This document shows, one piece after another, positions 1 through 8,176 of a DNA stretch of 64,000 nt. The stretch lies in the NCBI GenBank assembly GCA_963769715.1, contig CAVYNE010000044.1, positions 1 through 64,000 on the forward strand, given 5' to 3'. The first letter of the stretch is position 1. Each line of letters opens with the position of its first letter. The DNA is from Palsa-504 sp963769715. Its GTDB lineage: Bacteria; Actinomycetota; Actinomycetes; Streptosporangiales; Streptosporangiaceae. The translations under genes were made by a program, and so were the position numbers. The notes below the pieces were generated by a model. The model was not told the origin of the DNA. It searched no databases and saw only the letters and a list, made by a program, of their open reading frames with translations.

Positions 1-66
1 GCGAGCGGGATGAACAGGGTCTGCTGTACGGCACCGAGCCGTACCCGATGTTGTCCTCCATCCTGG

Positions 67-1239
67 CTACCGTAGTTGTCCGTGCGCTGGTTCCGGAATC
101 GCGGCACCCGGTACATAAGAGCAGGCCGGGTCCTCGCCAAGCGGATCACCGCCGGCGGCGTAGGCGCGGGCCCGCGATCCGCCGCACAAGTCGGCGTACT
201 CGCAGCTTCCGCACCGCCCGGTGAACCTCGCCGCCCGGATCGACCTCAGCAGCGGGTCGTCCCGGTAGATCTCGCGCAGCGGCCGGGTCCGGATGCTGCC
301 CAGGCCAAGCGGCAGGAAGCCGGCCGGGTAGACCTCACCATCGTGGGAGACGAACACGATGCCCTTGCCGTCGCGGGTGGGTGCGGTATGGGCGCTGGGG
401 CGGCCGGTTCCGGGGCCGAGCAGGCCGACCAGACGAGCTGACAGGCTCTGGTAAAGCGCGCTGCCGGGCGCCCGGCCGCCGGCGCGGCGCGCCCGGACGA
501 CGCGGCGGAAGAACGGCGCTTCGACGGTCCTGACGATGAAGCTGTACGCCGACGCGTCGTACAGGAAGTGGCACACGTCCTCGTGCACGGCCGGCGAGAC
601 CGGCCCGGTCGCCGCCCCGCGGCCGACCTGGACGAGGAAGAAAACTTCCCAGATATGCGCGCCGGCCTGCGCCACCAGAGCGGCGATACCAGGCAGGTCA
701 TCGACGTTCCCGTCCATCACGGTGGTATTGACCTGCACGGTAATGCCCGCGGCGGCGAGTTGGGCGATGGCCTCGACGGTCTGCTCGAAGTGCCCGGCGA
801 TACCGCGCACGCCGTCATGAGTCGTCGCGCGGCAGCCATCCAGGCTCACCGAGACCGCCCTGACGCCGCTGCCGGCGATCCGGCCGATCATGCCTGCGTC
901 GAGCAGTGGCGTGACCGACGGCGACAGGCACACCGGGATACCCAGCGAAACCGCATGGTCGACGAGGCCGAACAGGTCGGGCCGGAGTAGGCAGTCACCG
1001 CCGGTGAGCACGAGGATCGGGTATGGCCGTCCGAAGCCGGCGACCTGCTCGATCAGCGCGTAGCCTTCCGCCGTGTTCAGTTCCCCTGGCGGCGCCTGCG
1101 TGGTGGCGCTGGCCCGGCAATGACGGCAGGCCAGCAGGCAGGCCCGGGTGGTCTCCCAGAACACGAGCATCGGCCGCTGGCCGAAATCGATGGAGGAACG
1201 CAAACTGGCGGCGCTGGCCAGTGCAGCTGAGCCGATCAT
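67..1239 (-). CDS. Radical SAM/SPASM domain protein
   Basis: This is a radical S-adenosylmethionine enzyme with a C-terminal SPASM-type cysteine region, resembling the TIGR04053 group of putative heme or peptide-modifying enzymes; its substrate is not evident. The radical SAM motif CLLACRHC lies about 34 residues from the chosen start. The C-terminal cysteines (CGSCEYADLCGG and a later Cys) would bind a second iron-sulfur cluster. I chose ATG 1239 over the farther upstream start because GAAGG precedes it at a workable distance and the extra N-terminus looks non-conserved. It is divergent from the peroxiredoxin gene. The family call is confident, the function is unknown. Confidence 0.85.
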   Translation of the reverse strand: MIGSAALASAASLRSSIDFGQRPMLVFWETTRACLLACRHCRASATTQAPPGELNTAEGYALIEQVAGFGRPYPILVLTGGDCLLRPDLFGLVDHAVSLGIPVCLSPSVTPLLDAGMIGRIAGSGVRAVSVSLDGCRATTHDGVRGIAGHFEQTVEAIAQLAAAGITVQVNTTVMDGNVDDLPGIAALVAQAGAHIWEVFFLVQVGRGAATGPVSPAVHEDVCHFLYDASAYSFIVRTVEAPFFRRVVRARRAGGRAPGSALYQSLSARLVGLLGPGTGRPSAHTAPTRDGKGIVFVSHDGEVYPAGFLPLGLGSIRTRPLREIYRDDPLLRSIRAARFTGRCGSCEYADLCGGSRARAYAAGGDPLGEDPACSYVPGAAIPEPAHGQLR

Positions 1240-1447
1240 GGGCCGGTCACCCTTCGGGGTCGGGCCAGCGTCGCGTTCCTGGCCGCCTGGAAGCACGCTA
1301 GCCCGGGGCCGGCATGGCCAGAAGGGGCCCTTAGTCCTCGGCGCCCGTGCGCTAAGTCCGCTCCGGCCATAGCCTTAAGTGGAAGGTTGACTACACTTAC
1401 GCTGCGAGCCCGTGACTCCCGGGGGAACACAGAGAGGCAGGCCGAGC

Positions 1448-1924
1448 ATGGCACGCAGCGTTCAGGTTGGCGACAAGGCTCCCGACTTCACCCTGCCGTC
1501 GCAGTCCGGCGAGGCGGTCCGGCTGCAGGACCGGCTGGGCGAACGGGTGATCGTGTTGTACTTCTACCCCAAGGACAACACCCCCGGCTGCACCGCGGAG
1601 GCGTGCGCGTTCCGCGACAGCCATGAGACCTTCACCGACGCCGGCGCCGAGGTGATCGGGGTCAGCTCCGACTCCTCAGACAAGCACGCCGCCTTCGCCG
1701 GCCAGCACAACCTGCCGTTCACGCTGCTGGCTGACCAGGGCGGCCGCATCCGCAAGGCCTACGGGGTGCCGGCTACCTTCGGCCTGATCCCCGGCCGGGT
1801 TACCTACGTGATCGACCGCACGGGCACAGTCCGGCACATCTTCAACTCGATGACCAACATCGACAAGCACGTCAGCGAGGCGCTCGAGGTAGTCAGGCAA
1901 CTGCAGGCCGAGCAGCCCGCCTAA
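1448..1924 (+). CDS. bcp: Thioredoxin-dependent thiol peroxidase (Bcp/PrxQ)
   Basis: This 158-residue protein is an atypical 2-Cys peroxiredoxin that reduces hydrogen peroxide and organic hydroperoxides using thioredoxin in the cytosol. The peroxidatic motif TPGCTAEAC is present, with the peroxidatic Cys near residue 48 and the resolving Cys five residues later, the E. coli Bcp spacing. Length and the C-terminal end match the family. ATG 1448 is preferred over an upstream in-frame start because the family begins with this short basic N-terminus and GAGAGG lies upstream. It stands alone, divergent from the radical SAM gene. Confidence 0.95.
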   Translation: MARSVQVGDKAPDFTLPSQSGEAVRLQDRLGERVIVLYFYPKDNTPGCTAEACAFRDSHETFTDAGAEVIGVSSDSSDKHAAFAGQHNLPFTLLADQGGRIRKAYGVPATFGLIPGRVTYVIDRTGTVRHIFNSMTNIDKHVSEALEVVRQLQAEQPA

Positions 1925-2006
1925 GCGATCGCGGGGCGAGCCGCGCGGCCGGCGAGCTCGCTGACCGGCCGCCAAGCGATTTTTCCTGGCCGCCGATAAT
2001 GGAGAC

Positions 2007-2885
2007 ATGGGAAGACAGGATGCTGCTGATCGTCTTCGCGGCCGGATCGGCGCGGCCATCTTCGAGCGGGTCGCCGGACCGCAAGGCCCGAACCGCCGGC
2101 GGCAGATCCACCAGGACGAGGGCGAGCGCTGGTTCGCCGAGGACCGGCCGGTCCGCCAGGTGCACGGTGATTCGTCGATGTTCATCGGCGGGATCAGGGC
2201 CCTGCTGCTGCAGTCGCTGCACCCGCTGGCCATGGCCGCCGTGGCGCAGCACTCGGATTACCGCGGCGACCCGTGGGGCCGACTGCAGCGGACTAGTTAT
2301 TTCCTGGCTGTCACCACGTTCGGCCGGGCCGATGATGCCCAGGCGGCGATCGCGCGGATCCGTGCGGTCCACGAGCACGTCACCGGCACCGCACCTGACG
2401 GGCGGCCGTACGCCGCCTCCGACCCGCACCTGCTCACCTGGGTGCACATCGCCGAAGCGGACAGCTTCCTGCGCGCCCACAGCCGGTTCGGCGTCCGGCC
2501 CCTCGATCAGGCTGGACGCGATGGTTACGTCGCCGACATGGCCAGGATCGGCGCCGCGCTCGGCGTGCCCGACCCGCCGCGCACCGAGGCCGAGCTCGCC
2601 GACAGGATCGGCCAGTACCGGGCCGAGCTGGCCGCCACTGCCCAGGCGCGCGACGCAGCCCGGTTCCTGCTGCTCAATCCCCCGCTCCCGGCGGTTGCCC
2701 GGGCGCCCTACGGGGCGCTGGCCGCGGCTGCGGTATCGCTGCTGCCCGGGTGGGCGCGCCGGCCGCTTCGCCTGCCCCGGCTTCCGGTGACCGAGACCAT
2801 GCTGGTCCGCCCGGCGGGCCACGCCATGGTCCGCGTCATCCGCTGGGCCACCAGCGCGCCGCCGTCGGCGGCGCCGACCACCTGA
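2007..2885 (+). CDS. DUF2236 (MpaB/latex-clearing-like oxygenase domain) protein
   Basis: The 292-residue product matches the DUF2236 family, now linked to MpaB-type and rubber oxygenase-like heme proteins; the substrate of bacterial members is mostly unknown. Recognisable blocks are LLLQSLHPLAMAAV near residue 65, DPWGRLQRT, and DPHLLTWVHIAEADSFL near residue 145, which carry the histidine and arginine residues typical of the fold. ATG 2007 has GGAG just upstream. It reads as a single gene between the peroxiredoxin and a hypothetical gene, with no operon partner. Confidence 0.85.
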   Translation: MGRQDAADRLRGRIGAAIFERVAGPQGPNRRRQIHQDEGERWFAEDRPVRQVHGDSSMFIGGIRALLLQSLHPLAMAAVAQHSDYRGDPWGRLQRTSYFLAVTTFGRADDAQAAIARIRAVHEHVTGTAPDGRPYAASDPHLLTWVHIAEADSFLRAHSRFGVRPLDQAGRDGYVADMARIGAALGVPDPPRTEAELADRIGQYRAELAATAQARDAARFLLLNPPLPAVARAPYGALAAAAVSLLPGWARRPLRLPRLPVTETMLVRPAGHAMVRVIRWATSAPPSAAPTT

Positions 2886-2944
2886 TCTTGTCCTTTTGTG
2901 AGACAAGCCCGAGCCGTCCCCGGTGAGATCATCCAAGGATGACG

Positions 2945-3556
2945 ATGCCGACCGTTGCCCTCGACGTGCCGTCCGCGCATGTCCTCGCCGATCAGGCGTC
3001 GATCATCCAGGATCTTCAGTTCGTCATGGACTGTTGCAAGCGGCTGCTCACCGAGCTGGCCAAACCCGAGGAAGACCGGGATCCGCTGCTGCCGGTCGCG
3101 CTCTGGTCCTCCGCCGTGCTGGCTTATGCCCGCTGCTTCGGCAAGGGTAAGCGGTTCGGCCTGGCCACCGAGGACGTCAGGAACCTGCCGTTGCACGGGG
3201 CGGTCATGAAGTTCCACAAGTGGATACTCGAGGAACGCGACAAGCTCACCGCGCACGCGCCGAACCCGTCCGAGGCGGCGAAGGTAGGCGCCGCACTTTC
3301 TCCGCCCGAGCAGAAGGACCGGCGGGTGGAAGGCATCGTGATCTTCGCGTCCAGCCACGTGCTCATCGACGACATCGGCGTGCGCCAGCTCGGCGGCCTG
3401 GCCTCCGAACTGGCCAAGCAGACGGCCGAGAAGGCACAGGAGCAGCAGGACATCGTGCTGAAGGACGCCCAGGAGCTGAACCTGGACAGCTTGTACCGGC
3501 TGCCGGAGCTGGGCACCTGGCCACCCGGAGAAGACAGCGCGGCGGACGACGCCTAG
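2945..3556 (+). CDS. Conserved hypothetical protein
   Basis: I do not recognise a named domain in this 203-residue cytosolic protein. It is mostly helical. A Trp/Tyr-rich segment around residues 60-80 (PVALWSSAVLAYARCFGKG) and a later HKWILEERDKLTAH stretch resemble helix-bundle proteins of the DUF4145 or HEPN-like type, but this is only a visual impression. AAGG sits six bases before ATG 2945, which makes it a better start than the ATG at 2939 that directly abuts the AAGG. The gene ends three bases before the convergent gltX stop. Confidence 0.7.
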   Translation: MPTVALDVPSAHVLADQASIIQDLQFVMDCCKRLLTELAKPEEDRDPLLPVALWSSAVLAYARCFGKGKRFGLATEDVRNLPLHGAVMKFHKWILEERDKLTAHAPNPSEAAKVGAALSPPEQKDRRVEGIVIFASSHVLIDDIGVRQLGGLASELAKQTAEKAQEQQDIVLKDAQELNLDSLYRLPELGTWPPGEDSAADDA

Positions 3557-3559
3557 GGA

Positions 3560-5206
3560 CTACTCCCCCAGGACAGCCCGGACGCGGCGCAGGACCTCTT
3601 CGGTGCCGAGCGCCGCGGCCACCTCGGCTAGGTCGGGGCTACGCTGCGTCCCGGTCAGGAGGACCCGGATGACCTGGGATGCCTCTCTGATGGAACCGCG
3701 GTAGGCGCCCGGATCCTGCTTGTAGACCTTCTGGCTAGGCGCGAACCCGAGGTCGGCAGCGAGCCGGCGGATCTGGTCGAACCAGACGGTTTCCGGCGCC
3801 GGCGGCTGGTAGTTGTCGGCGAAGGCCTGCGCCACCGCCCGCACCAGGTCCGGGTCGAGGCCGCCGAGACGGGCGTCCGCGGGGTCGGTGACCAGCTCGA
3901 ACATCTCCGGGAAGAAGTACCCGTAGACGTCGGGGAAATCCGCCCACTTGCGCAGGTCCTTGCGCAGGTTGGCGACGCCCTCCCGCTCGATGGCCAGCGC
4001 CCGCAGCGCCAGCGCCTGCTCGGCGGCCAGGACCGAGGCCAAGTCGGCAGCATAGCGGCTGGCCCAGATGCTGACCTCGGCGAGGATCTGCTGGCCGGGC
4101 AGGGTGGCGATGTAATCGGCGGAGATGTCGTCCAGCTTGACCATGTCCACCAGCGGGCCCGCGGTGCCGCATTCGGACAGCCGGATCGGCGCGGCCAGCG
4201 CCTCAGGCAGCGGCATCTCGGCGAGCCGGCCGTTGGCCAGGCCGCGCAGGTAATACTGGACCGCGGGAGCCGGGTAGCCCCGCTCGATGTAGAAGCTCAC
4301 GGTGGCTTCCGGGTCCCGGCGCTTGGACAGCTTGCGGCGGCTGCCGCCCTCCTGCTTCATCAGCAGCGCGATGTGCGCGTACTGGACCCGCGGGAAGCCG
4401 AGGGCGTCGAACAACTGCAGGTGCAGCGGCACCGAGGAGATCCACTCCTCCCCGCGGATGACCAGGTTGACTCGCATCAGGTGATCGTCCACGGCGTGCG
4501 CGAAGTGGTACGTGGGCAGCCGCGGTTCGGTATCGCTGCTCTTCAAGATGACCGCGTCGTTGCGGTTGTCATCGAGGGACAGCTCGCCGCGGATCGCGTC
4601 GGTGAAGCTCACCCTGGCGCCCGCGGTTCCGGGCGAGCGGAACCGCACCACGTAGGGCTCGCCGGCCGCCAGCCGCTTGGCAACCTCCTCCGGATCGGCG
4701 TCGCGCCAGATCGCCCACTTGCCGTAGTAACCGGGCAGGGCGCCTGCCGCCCGCTGCCGCGCGGTGATCTCCTCCAGGTCCTGCTTGGTCGCGAAGCACG
4801 GGTAGGCGCGGTCCTGGCGCAGCAGTTCACGAACGTACGTCAGGTAGATCTGCGACCGCTCAGACTGGGAATAAGGCCCGTAGTGGCCGGTCTCGTCGTC
4901 CTCGTCCGGGCCGATGGAGAAGTACTCAAACGCCTCGGCGAACTGGGCCGCGGCGCCCTCGGCGACGCGGGCCTGGTCGGTGTCCTCCAGGCGGACGAAG
5001 TAGACGCCGCCGGACTGCCTGGCGACATCCACGTCGATCGTTGCCGCGTACACGCCGCCGATGTGCAGGAAGCCCGTCGGGCTCGGCGAGAAGCGGGTGA
5101 CCTTCGCTTCTTCGGGCAGGTCACGAGGCGGGTAGCGCTGCTCCAAGTGCTCCGGCTCGGGCAGGTCGGGCGGGAACAGTGAATCGACGACATCTTGGCT
5201 GAGCAT
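3560..5206 (-). CDS. gltX: Glutamate-tRNA ligase (longer, clostridial-type GluRS)
   Basis: This class I aminoacyl-tRNA synthetase charges tRNA-Glu. The HIGH signature appears as HIGG at residues 48-51 and the KMSKS signature as KLSKR near residue 290. At 548 residues it is longer than the usual actinobacterial GluRS of about 490. It has an extra N-terminus (LEQRYPPRDLPEEAKVTRF) and a YYGKWA insertion that I associate with the clostridial-type enzyme. It may therefore be a second GluRS acquired by transfer. The chromosome should also encode a standard GltX, which would lie outside this window. Confidence 0.92.
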   Translation of the reverse strand: MLSQDVVDSLFPPDLPEPEHLEQRYPPRDLPEEAKVTRFSPSPTGFLHIGGVYAATIDVDVARQSGGVYFVRLEDTDQARVAEGAAAQFAEAFEYFSIGPDEDDETGHYGPYSQSERSQIYLTYVRELLRQDRAYPCFATKQDLEEITARQRAAGALPGYYGKWAIWRDADPEEVAKRLAAGEPYVVRFRSPGTAGARVSFTDAIRGELSLDDNRNDAVILKSSDTEPRLPTYHFAHAVDDHLMRVNLVIRGEEWISSVPLHLQLFDALGFPRVQYAHIALLMKQEGGSRRKLSKRRDPEATVSFYIERGYPAPAVQYYLRGLANGRLAEMPLPEALAAPIRLSECGTAGPLVDMVKLDDISADYIATLPGQQILAEVSIWASRYAADLASVLAAEQALALRALAIEREGVANLRKDLRKWADFPDVYGYFFPEMFELVTDPADARLGGLDPDLVRAVAQAFADNYQPPAPETVWFDQIRRLAADLGFAPSQKVYKQDPGAYRGSIREASQVIRVLLTGTQRSPDLAEVAAALGTEEVLRRVRAVLGE

Positions 5207-5253
5207 GAGCGATCGGCTCCGAACGACGTAAGGTCAAGACCGCAAAGCAGCGT

Positions 5254-5278
5254 ACCCGTTGTGGTCCCGCCCACGGGT
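5254..5278. terminator. Weak hairpin after the small minus-strand gene
   Basis: ACCCGT and ACGGGT form a 6-bp inverted repeat with a 13-base loop directly downstream of the minus-strand gene ending at 5281. There is no T tract, so this is only a possible terminator. Confidence 0.25.
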
Positions 5279-5280
5279 GC

Positions 5281-5559
5281 TTAGCGGTTATAGGGTCCAG
5301 GCCGCCGCACGGTCACGCCCTTGAGCCGGGCGATGGCCTCGCTCTCGGCGGACGCATCCGGGCGTTCTTCCAGCGTCAGTGACTCCACCGGGCCGTTGAA
5401 CCAGTGGCCGCGCGGACACCGGATCCGGGCGCTTTCCAGCGGCCCGTCTGTTGAGCTCATCTGGTACCGGCCTTGCACCTCGGCCGGCAGCCCGCACCTG
5501 ACCGAACCGCTCTTGTCCATATAGGCCGGGCAGTCAAGGAACATCGTGTTGGCATCCAT
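5281..5559 (-). CDS. Small conserved cysteine-containing protein
   Basis: This 92-residue cytosolic protein begins MDANTMFLDCPAYMD and has cysteine motifs around DCPAY, RCGLPAEV and RCPRGHWFNGP, suggesting a small metal-binding or zinc-ribbon-like fold. Proteins of this shape are common in actinomycetes but have no assigned function that I know. ATG 5559 is chosen because GGGGG lies seven bases upstream; the longer in-frame extension is basic and low in complexity. It lies between gltX and a decayed lipoprotein gene. Confidence 0.7.
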   Translation of the reverse strand: MDANTMFLDCPAYMDKSGSVRCGLPAEVQGRYQMSSTDGPLESARIRCPRGHWFNGPVESLTLEERPDASAESEAIARLKGVTVRRPGPYNR

Positions 5560-5854
5560 CGGTAACCCCCATTCCACCGGAGCGCTACCAGGCAGCGCCG
5601 CAGGGCCGCCCGGTAGGGCTGGGCGCCCTCGTACCCGCTCCCGTTCACGAGGGCGCTCTTGTGGAATCGGAGCCCCGGGCGCCCGCGCTTGATACATCCG
5701 ATTCGCTCCCCGCGCTGAACCGGGCCAGTTCCCGGCACGTGTACCTGGGTGGGACCGTGGGGCAGAGTGCCGCTTGCATTGGCGCCGATGGCAGCTGCCC
5801 CCTATTCATTTCATGGACCATGGAGGGCGCGGGCCCTCCAGGGAGGGGAGCACG

Positions 5855-6399
5855 GTGGGTCCTCGGCACCTTGCAGCAGTTCTAACCGCCATGCTGGGCC
5901 TTGGTCTGGTGACCACGGCATGCAGCAGCACATCCAGCTCAACGACCTCGACGCCTCTTGCCCCGGCAACCTCAAGCGCGAAGCCGGCCGCGGAGACGGC
6001 CACATCCTTCCTCGGCCAGCTCCATTCCGGGTCGAAGATCGCCTCGACCGTTCCGGTCAAGGGCGACGTGAATCCGTACGGGCTGGCCGTGGTGCCGGCC
6101 ACGGCGGGCCGGCTGACGGCCGGCAGCATCCTGGTGCCCAGGCGGCCACGGCTGGGCTGCTGTCCGCGGGCGGCGCCCTCGACGCTCCGCTGGGCATGAC
6201 CCTGGCGCCCAACGGCGACCTGATCGTGGTGAACGGGAACAACGGCAACGCCGTCGAGGTCACTCCGACCGGACGCCAGCTCAGCACCAAGACGCTGGTC
6301 AAGAACGGTGCGGGTGACCTGTTCGGCATAGTCACGACACCGGACGGCATCCTCGCGGTGAACGACGGGACCAACGCCCTGGAACTGTTCCGCGGCTAA
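5855..6399 (+). pseudogene. Lipoprotein with beta-propeller/NHL-like repeats, decayed
   Basis: GTG 5855 follows a strong GGGAGGGGAG site and opens a signal peptide with hydrophobic core AAVLTAMLGLGLVTTAC, whose final Cys would be the lipidated residue. The mature start is Ser/Thr-rich. The frame continues through DVNPYGLAVVPATAGRLTAGSIL near 6140 and then turns to nonsense. A different frame from about 6150 encodes a propeller-type tail (APNGDLIVVNGNNGNAVEV, GIVTTPDGILAVNDG). The two halves therefore lie in different frames, and by comparison with secreted SMP-30/NHL-type proteins much of the middle is missing. I infer a deletion plus frameshift. Confidence 0.75.
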
Positions 6400-6404
6400 G
6401 GACG

Positions 6405-6448
6405 GCAGCGGCCCGGGGCCATCCTCCGCCCACCCCCCGGGCCGCTGC
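6405..6448. terminator. Strong GC hairpin after the lipoprotein remnant
   Basis: GCAGCGGCCCGGGG at 6405 pairs perfectly with CCCCGGGCCGCTGC at 6435, giving a 14-bp stem with a 16-base loop. It starts six bases after the stop of the lipoprotein tail and probably terminates that unit; there is no T tract. Confidence 0.7.
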
Positions 6449-6467
6449 TCGGGCTCGAGCCGGCTCG

Positions 6468-6554
6468 AGCGGCTATGCGTGGCGCTGGGAGGCGTCCGGG
6501 CACGACCTCGTCACCTTCTACCACATCGAACTCGACGACGACAGCCCTGCTTGA
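6468..6554 (+). pseudogene. Orphan C-terminal gene fragment
   Basis: An open stretch reads SGYAWRWEASGHDLVTFYHI and ends ELDDDSPA before TGA at 6552. The aromatic, protein-like composition and acidic tail suggest the last 28 codons of a lost gene. No start or family can be assigned. Confidence 0.35.
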
Positions 6555-6605
6555 GCAAGCGTTCACCAGCTGGGCGGGGGCGCCGGGTCGACAGCTGGCG
6601 GCCCG

Positions 6606-7385
6606 CTATCCGAGGGCTGCCTCCGGGCGGGGGAAGCTCGTGGTGAACGCGTACCGGGAGGCGCGGTACAGGTGCCGGGCGAACTCGACGGGGCGGCCGG
6701 ACTGGTCGTAGGCGATGCGCTCCATGGTCAGCAGAGCCGTGCCGCGGGTCTCGTTCAGGGTCCGGGCCTCGGCGGCCGAGGCGTTCTTCGCGCTCATCCG
6801 CTGGGTGGCCGAGTACAGCCCGATGCCGGACGCGCGGAGCAGTTCGTACAGGCCGTGCTCCTCGAGCATCTCGACGTTCAGCTGGACGAGCCCGGCGGGC
6901 AGGTAGTTGTGCATCAGGGCCATCGGCTCGCCGTCGGCCAGCCTGATCCGCTCCAGCGACATCACCAGGGCCCGCTCGGGCAGTTGCAGCGCGTCGGCGA
7001 CCTGGTCGCTGGCGTGGCTGACCTCGGCCTTGAGCACCTGGGTGGCGGGGTTCCGGCCGCTGGCCGCGAGGTCGTCATACAGGCTGGTCAGCTCGACGTT
7101 ACGGTCGATGCGCTCCTTGGCCACCAGGGTCCCGGCGCCGCGCTTGCGCACCACCAGCCCCTTGTTGGCCAGGTAGAGGAAGGCCGCCCGCACCGTGGGC
7201 CGTGACAGGCCGAGCATCTCCGCCAGCTGGACCTCGTTCTCCAGCCGGGCGCCGACCTTGAGCGCACCGGATCTTATGGCCGATTCGAAGTGCTGAGCCA
7301 GCTGGAAGTACAGCGGCACCGGGCTGGTGCGGTCGATGGTGATCGGGCCGCTGGTGCTTGGTTCGCGTTCAGGCATCGTCGACAT
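6606..7385 (-). CDS. GntR/HutC-type transcriptional regulator (UTRA domain)
   Basis: The 259-residue protein has an N-terminal GntR winged helix (PVPLYFQLAQHFESAIRSG, then GLSRPTVRAAFLYLANKGLV) and a C-terminal UTRA effector domain (residues about 100-250, including SLERIRLADGEPMALMHNYL). Such regulators bind a small metabolite and repress a neighbouring catabolic operon. Here the neighbours are remnants of Gfo/Idh/MocA and FAD oxidoreductases and a homocysteine S-methyltransferase, so a methylamine or betaine-like ligand is plausible (inference). The start is ambiguous among MVTMSK, MSTM and MPERE; none has a clear ribosome site. Confidence 0.85.
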   Translation of the reverse strand: MSTMPEREPSTSGPITIDRTSPVPLYFQLAQHFESAIRSGALKVGARLENEVQLAEMLGLSRPTVRAAFLYLANKGLVVRKRGAGTLVAKERIDRNVELTSLYDDLAASGRNPATQVLKAEVSHASDQVADALQLPERALVMSLERIRLADGEPMALMHNYLPAGLVQLNVEMLEEHGLYELLRASGIGLYSATQRMSAKNASAAEARTLNETRGTALLTMERIAYDQSGRPVEFARHLYRASRYAFTTSFPRPEAALG

Positions 7386-7598
7386 CCGGCGGGTAGCTAG
7401 GCTCAATTGTTTGGACATTGTAACCACTGCAGATTTAACACGGAAACCTGACCGTTATGAACGCGGTTCCTGGCACGAGGGGCAGAGCCGACTGGTCACA
7501 GCCACCTGGGGAAGCTAAATGGGATGCAGCAAGCCTTCCTGTTCCAATTCTATTTCCAGTTTGTCCGTACATACTGACAGGCTCTTGACAGGTCATAA

Positions 7599-7772
7599 CC
7601 GCCTGGCGTCGGGGACGGCGCGTCGTTCGCGAACCAGGTCGCCGAGCTGCCTGAGGGCTGGATGGAAGCGCCGTGGACGCCGGGTTTCCGCGAGGGCGCG
7701 GCCGTGCAGGCAGTCTGCGACGCGATAGAACCTCCGCCGCCTCCGGCCGGTGGGTTATGGCCAGCGAGGTGA
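7599..7772 (+). pseudogene. C-terminal remnant of a Gfo/Idh/MocA-type oxidoreductase
   Basis: The frame opens right after a TAA at 7596 and reads GDGASFANQVAELPEGWMEA then PWTPGFREGAAVQAVCDAIE before a short tail and TGA. The motif ending in GAAVQAVCDA followed by a short tail is typical of the last 40-50 residues of Gfo/Idh/MocA dehydrogenases. The NAD-binding domain is absent, so this is a fragment. Confidence 0.55.
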
Positions 7773-7819
7773 CCAGCGGAGGTAACCTCTGACGTGCGCA
7801 AACCTAAGGAGCGTGACCT

Positions 7820-8176
7820 TTGGCCCTGGTGGTGACGGCAGGACTGGGCACCAACGACGTCCTCGGGCTGGTGCCCGGCTGCCCGCTCAGGTTCCCGCTG
7901 CGACCCGACCGCCCGGTCCAGTCGAAGTACTTCATTCCGCCGACCGGATCCCGGACCATGTACAACGAGACAGCAATGCCAGTGTTCGCGTACCTGGACA
8001 TCGGGATCTACGGGCACCCGGTGTACGAGGGGAAGACGCCCGGGGTGAAGATCGGTTTCTACAATCCACCCTGGGTGGGCCGGGTGCTGGCGCAGCTGGC
8101 CCCGCAGCGGGGCACCGTTTACGACATGGGGCGCTTCACGCCCGCCAGGTTCGCCGCGGAAGGGGTGGCATCGTGA
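7820..8176 (+). pseudogene. FAD-dependent oxidoreductase fragment (sarcosine oxidase-like)
   Basis: TTG 7820 follows AAGGAG by eight bases, so a 118-residue peptide could be made. It begins inside the substrate domain of a DAO/sarcosine-oxidase-like flavoprotein (LRFPLRPDRPVQSKYFIPPT, VFAYLDIGIYGHPVYEGKTP, GVKIGFYNPP). The N-terminal FAD-binding GxGxxG region and the C-terminal third are missing; the end (RGTVYDMGRFTPARFAAEG) looks unrelated to the family. I call it a truncated remnant. Its TGA overlaps the GTG of the next gene, so it may still couple that gene's translation. Confidence 0.65.

Noticed and set aside
1..66. Short open stretch at the left edge on the minus strand, starting ATG 61 (MEDNIGYGSVPY)
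   Set aside because: Only 20 codons are visible, with no clear ribosome site and no recognisable family; it may be the start of a gene outside the window but cannot be supported.
7813..8172. In-frame upstream extension of the homocysteine S-methyltransferase
   Set aside because: The extension is Arg/Gly/Pro-rich and is the out-of-frame reading of the flavoprotein fragment, which has family-like sequence in its own frame.
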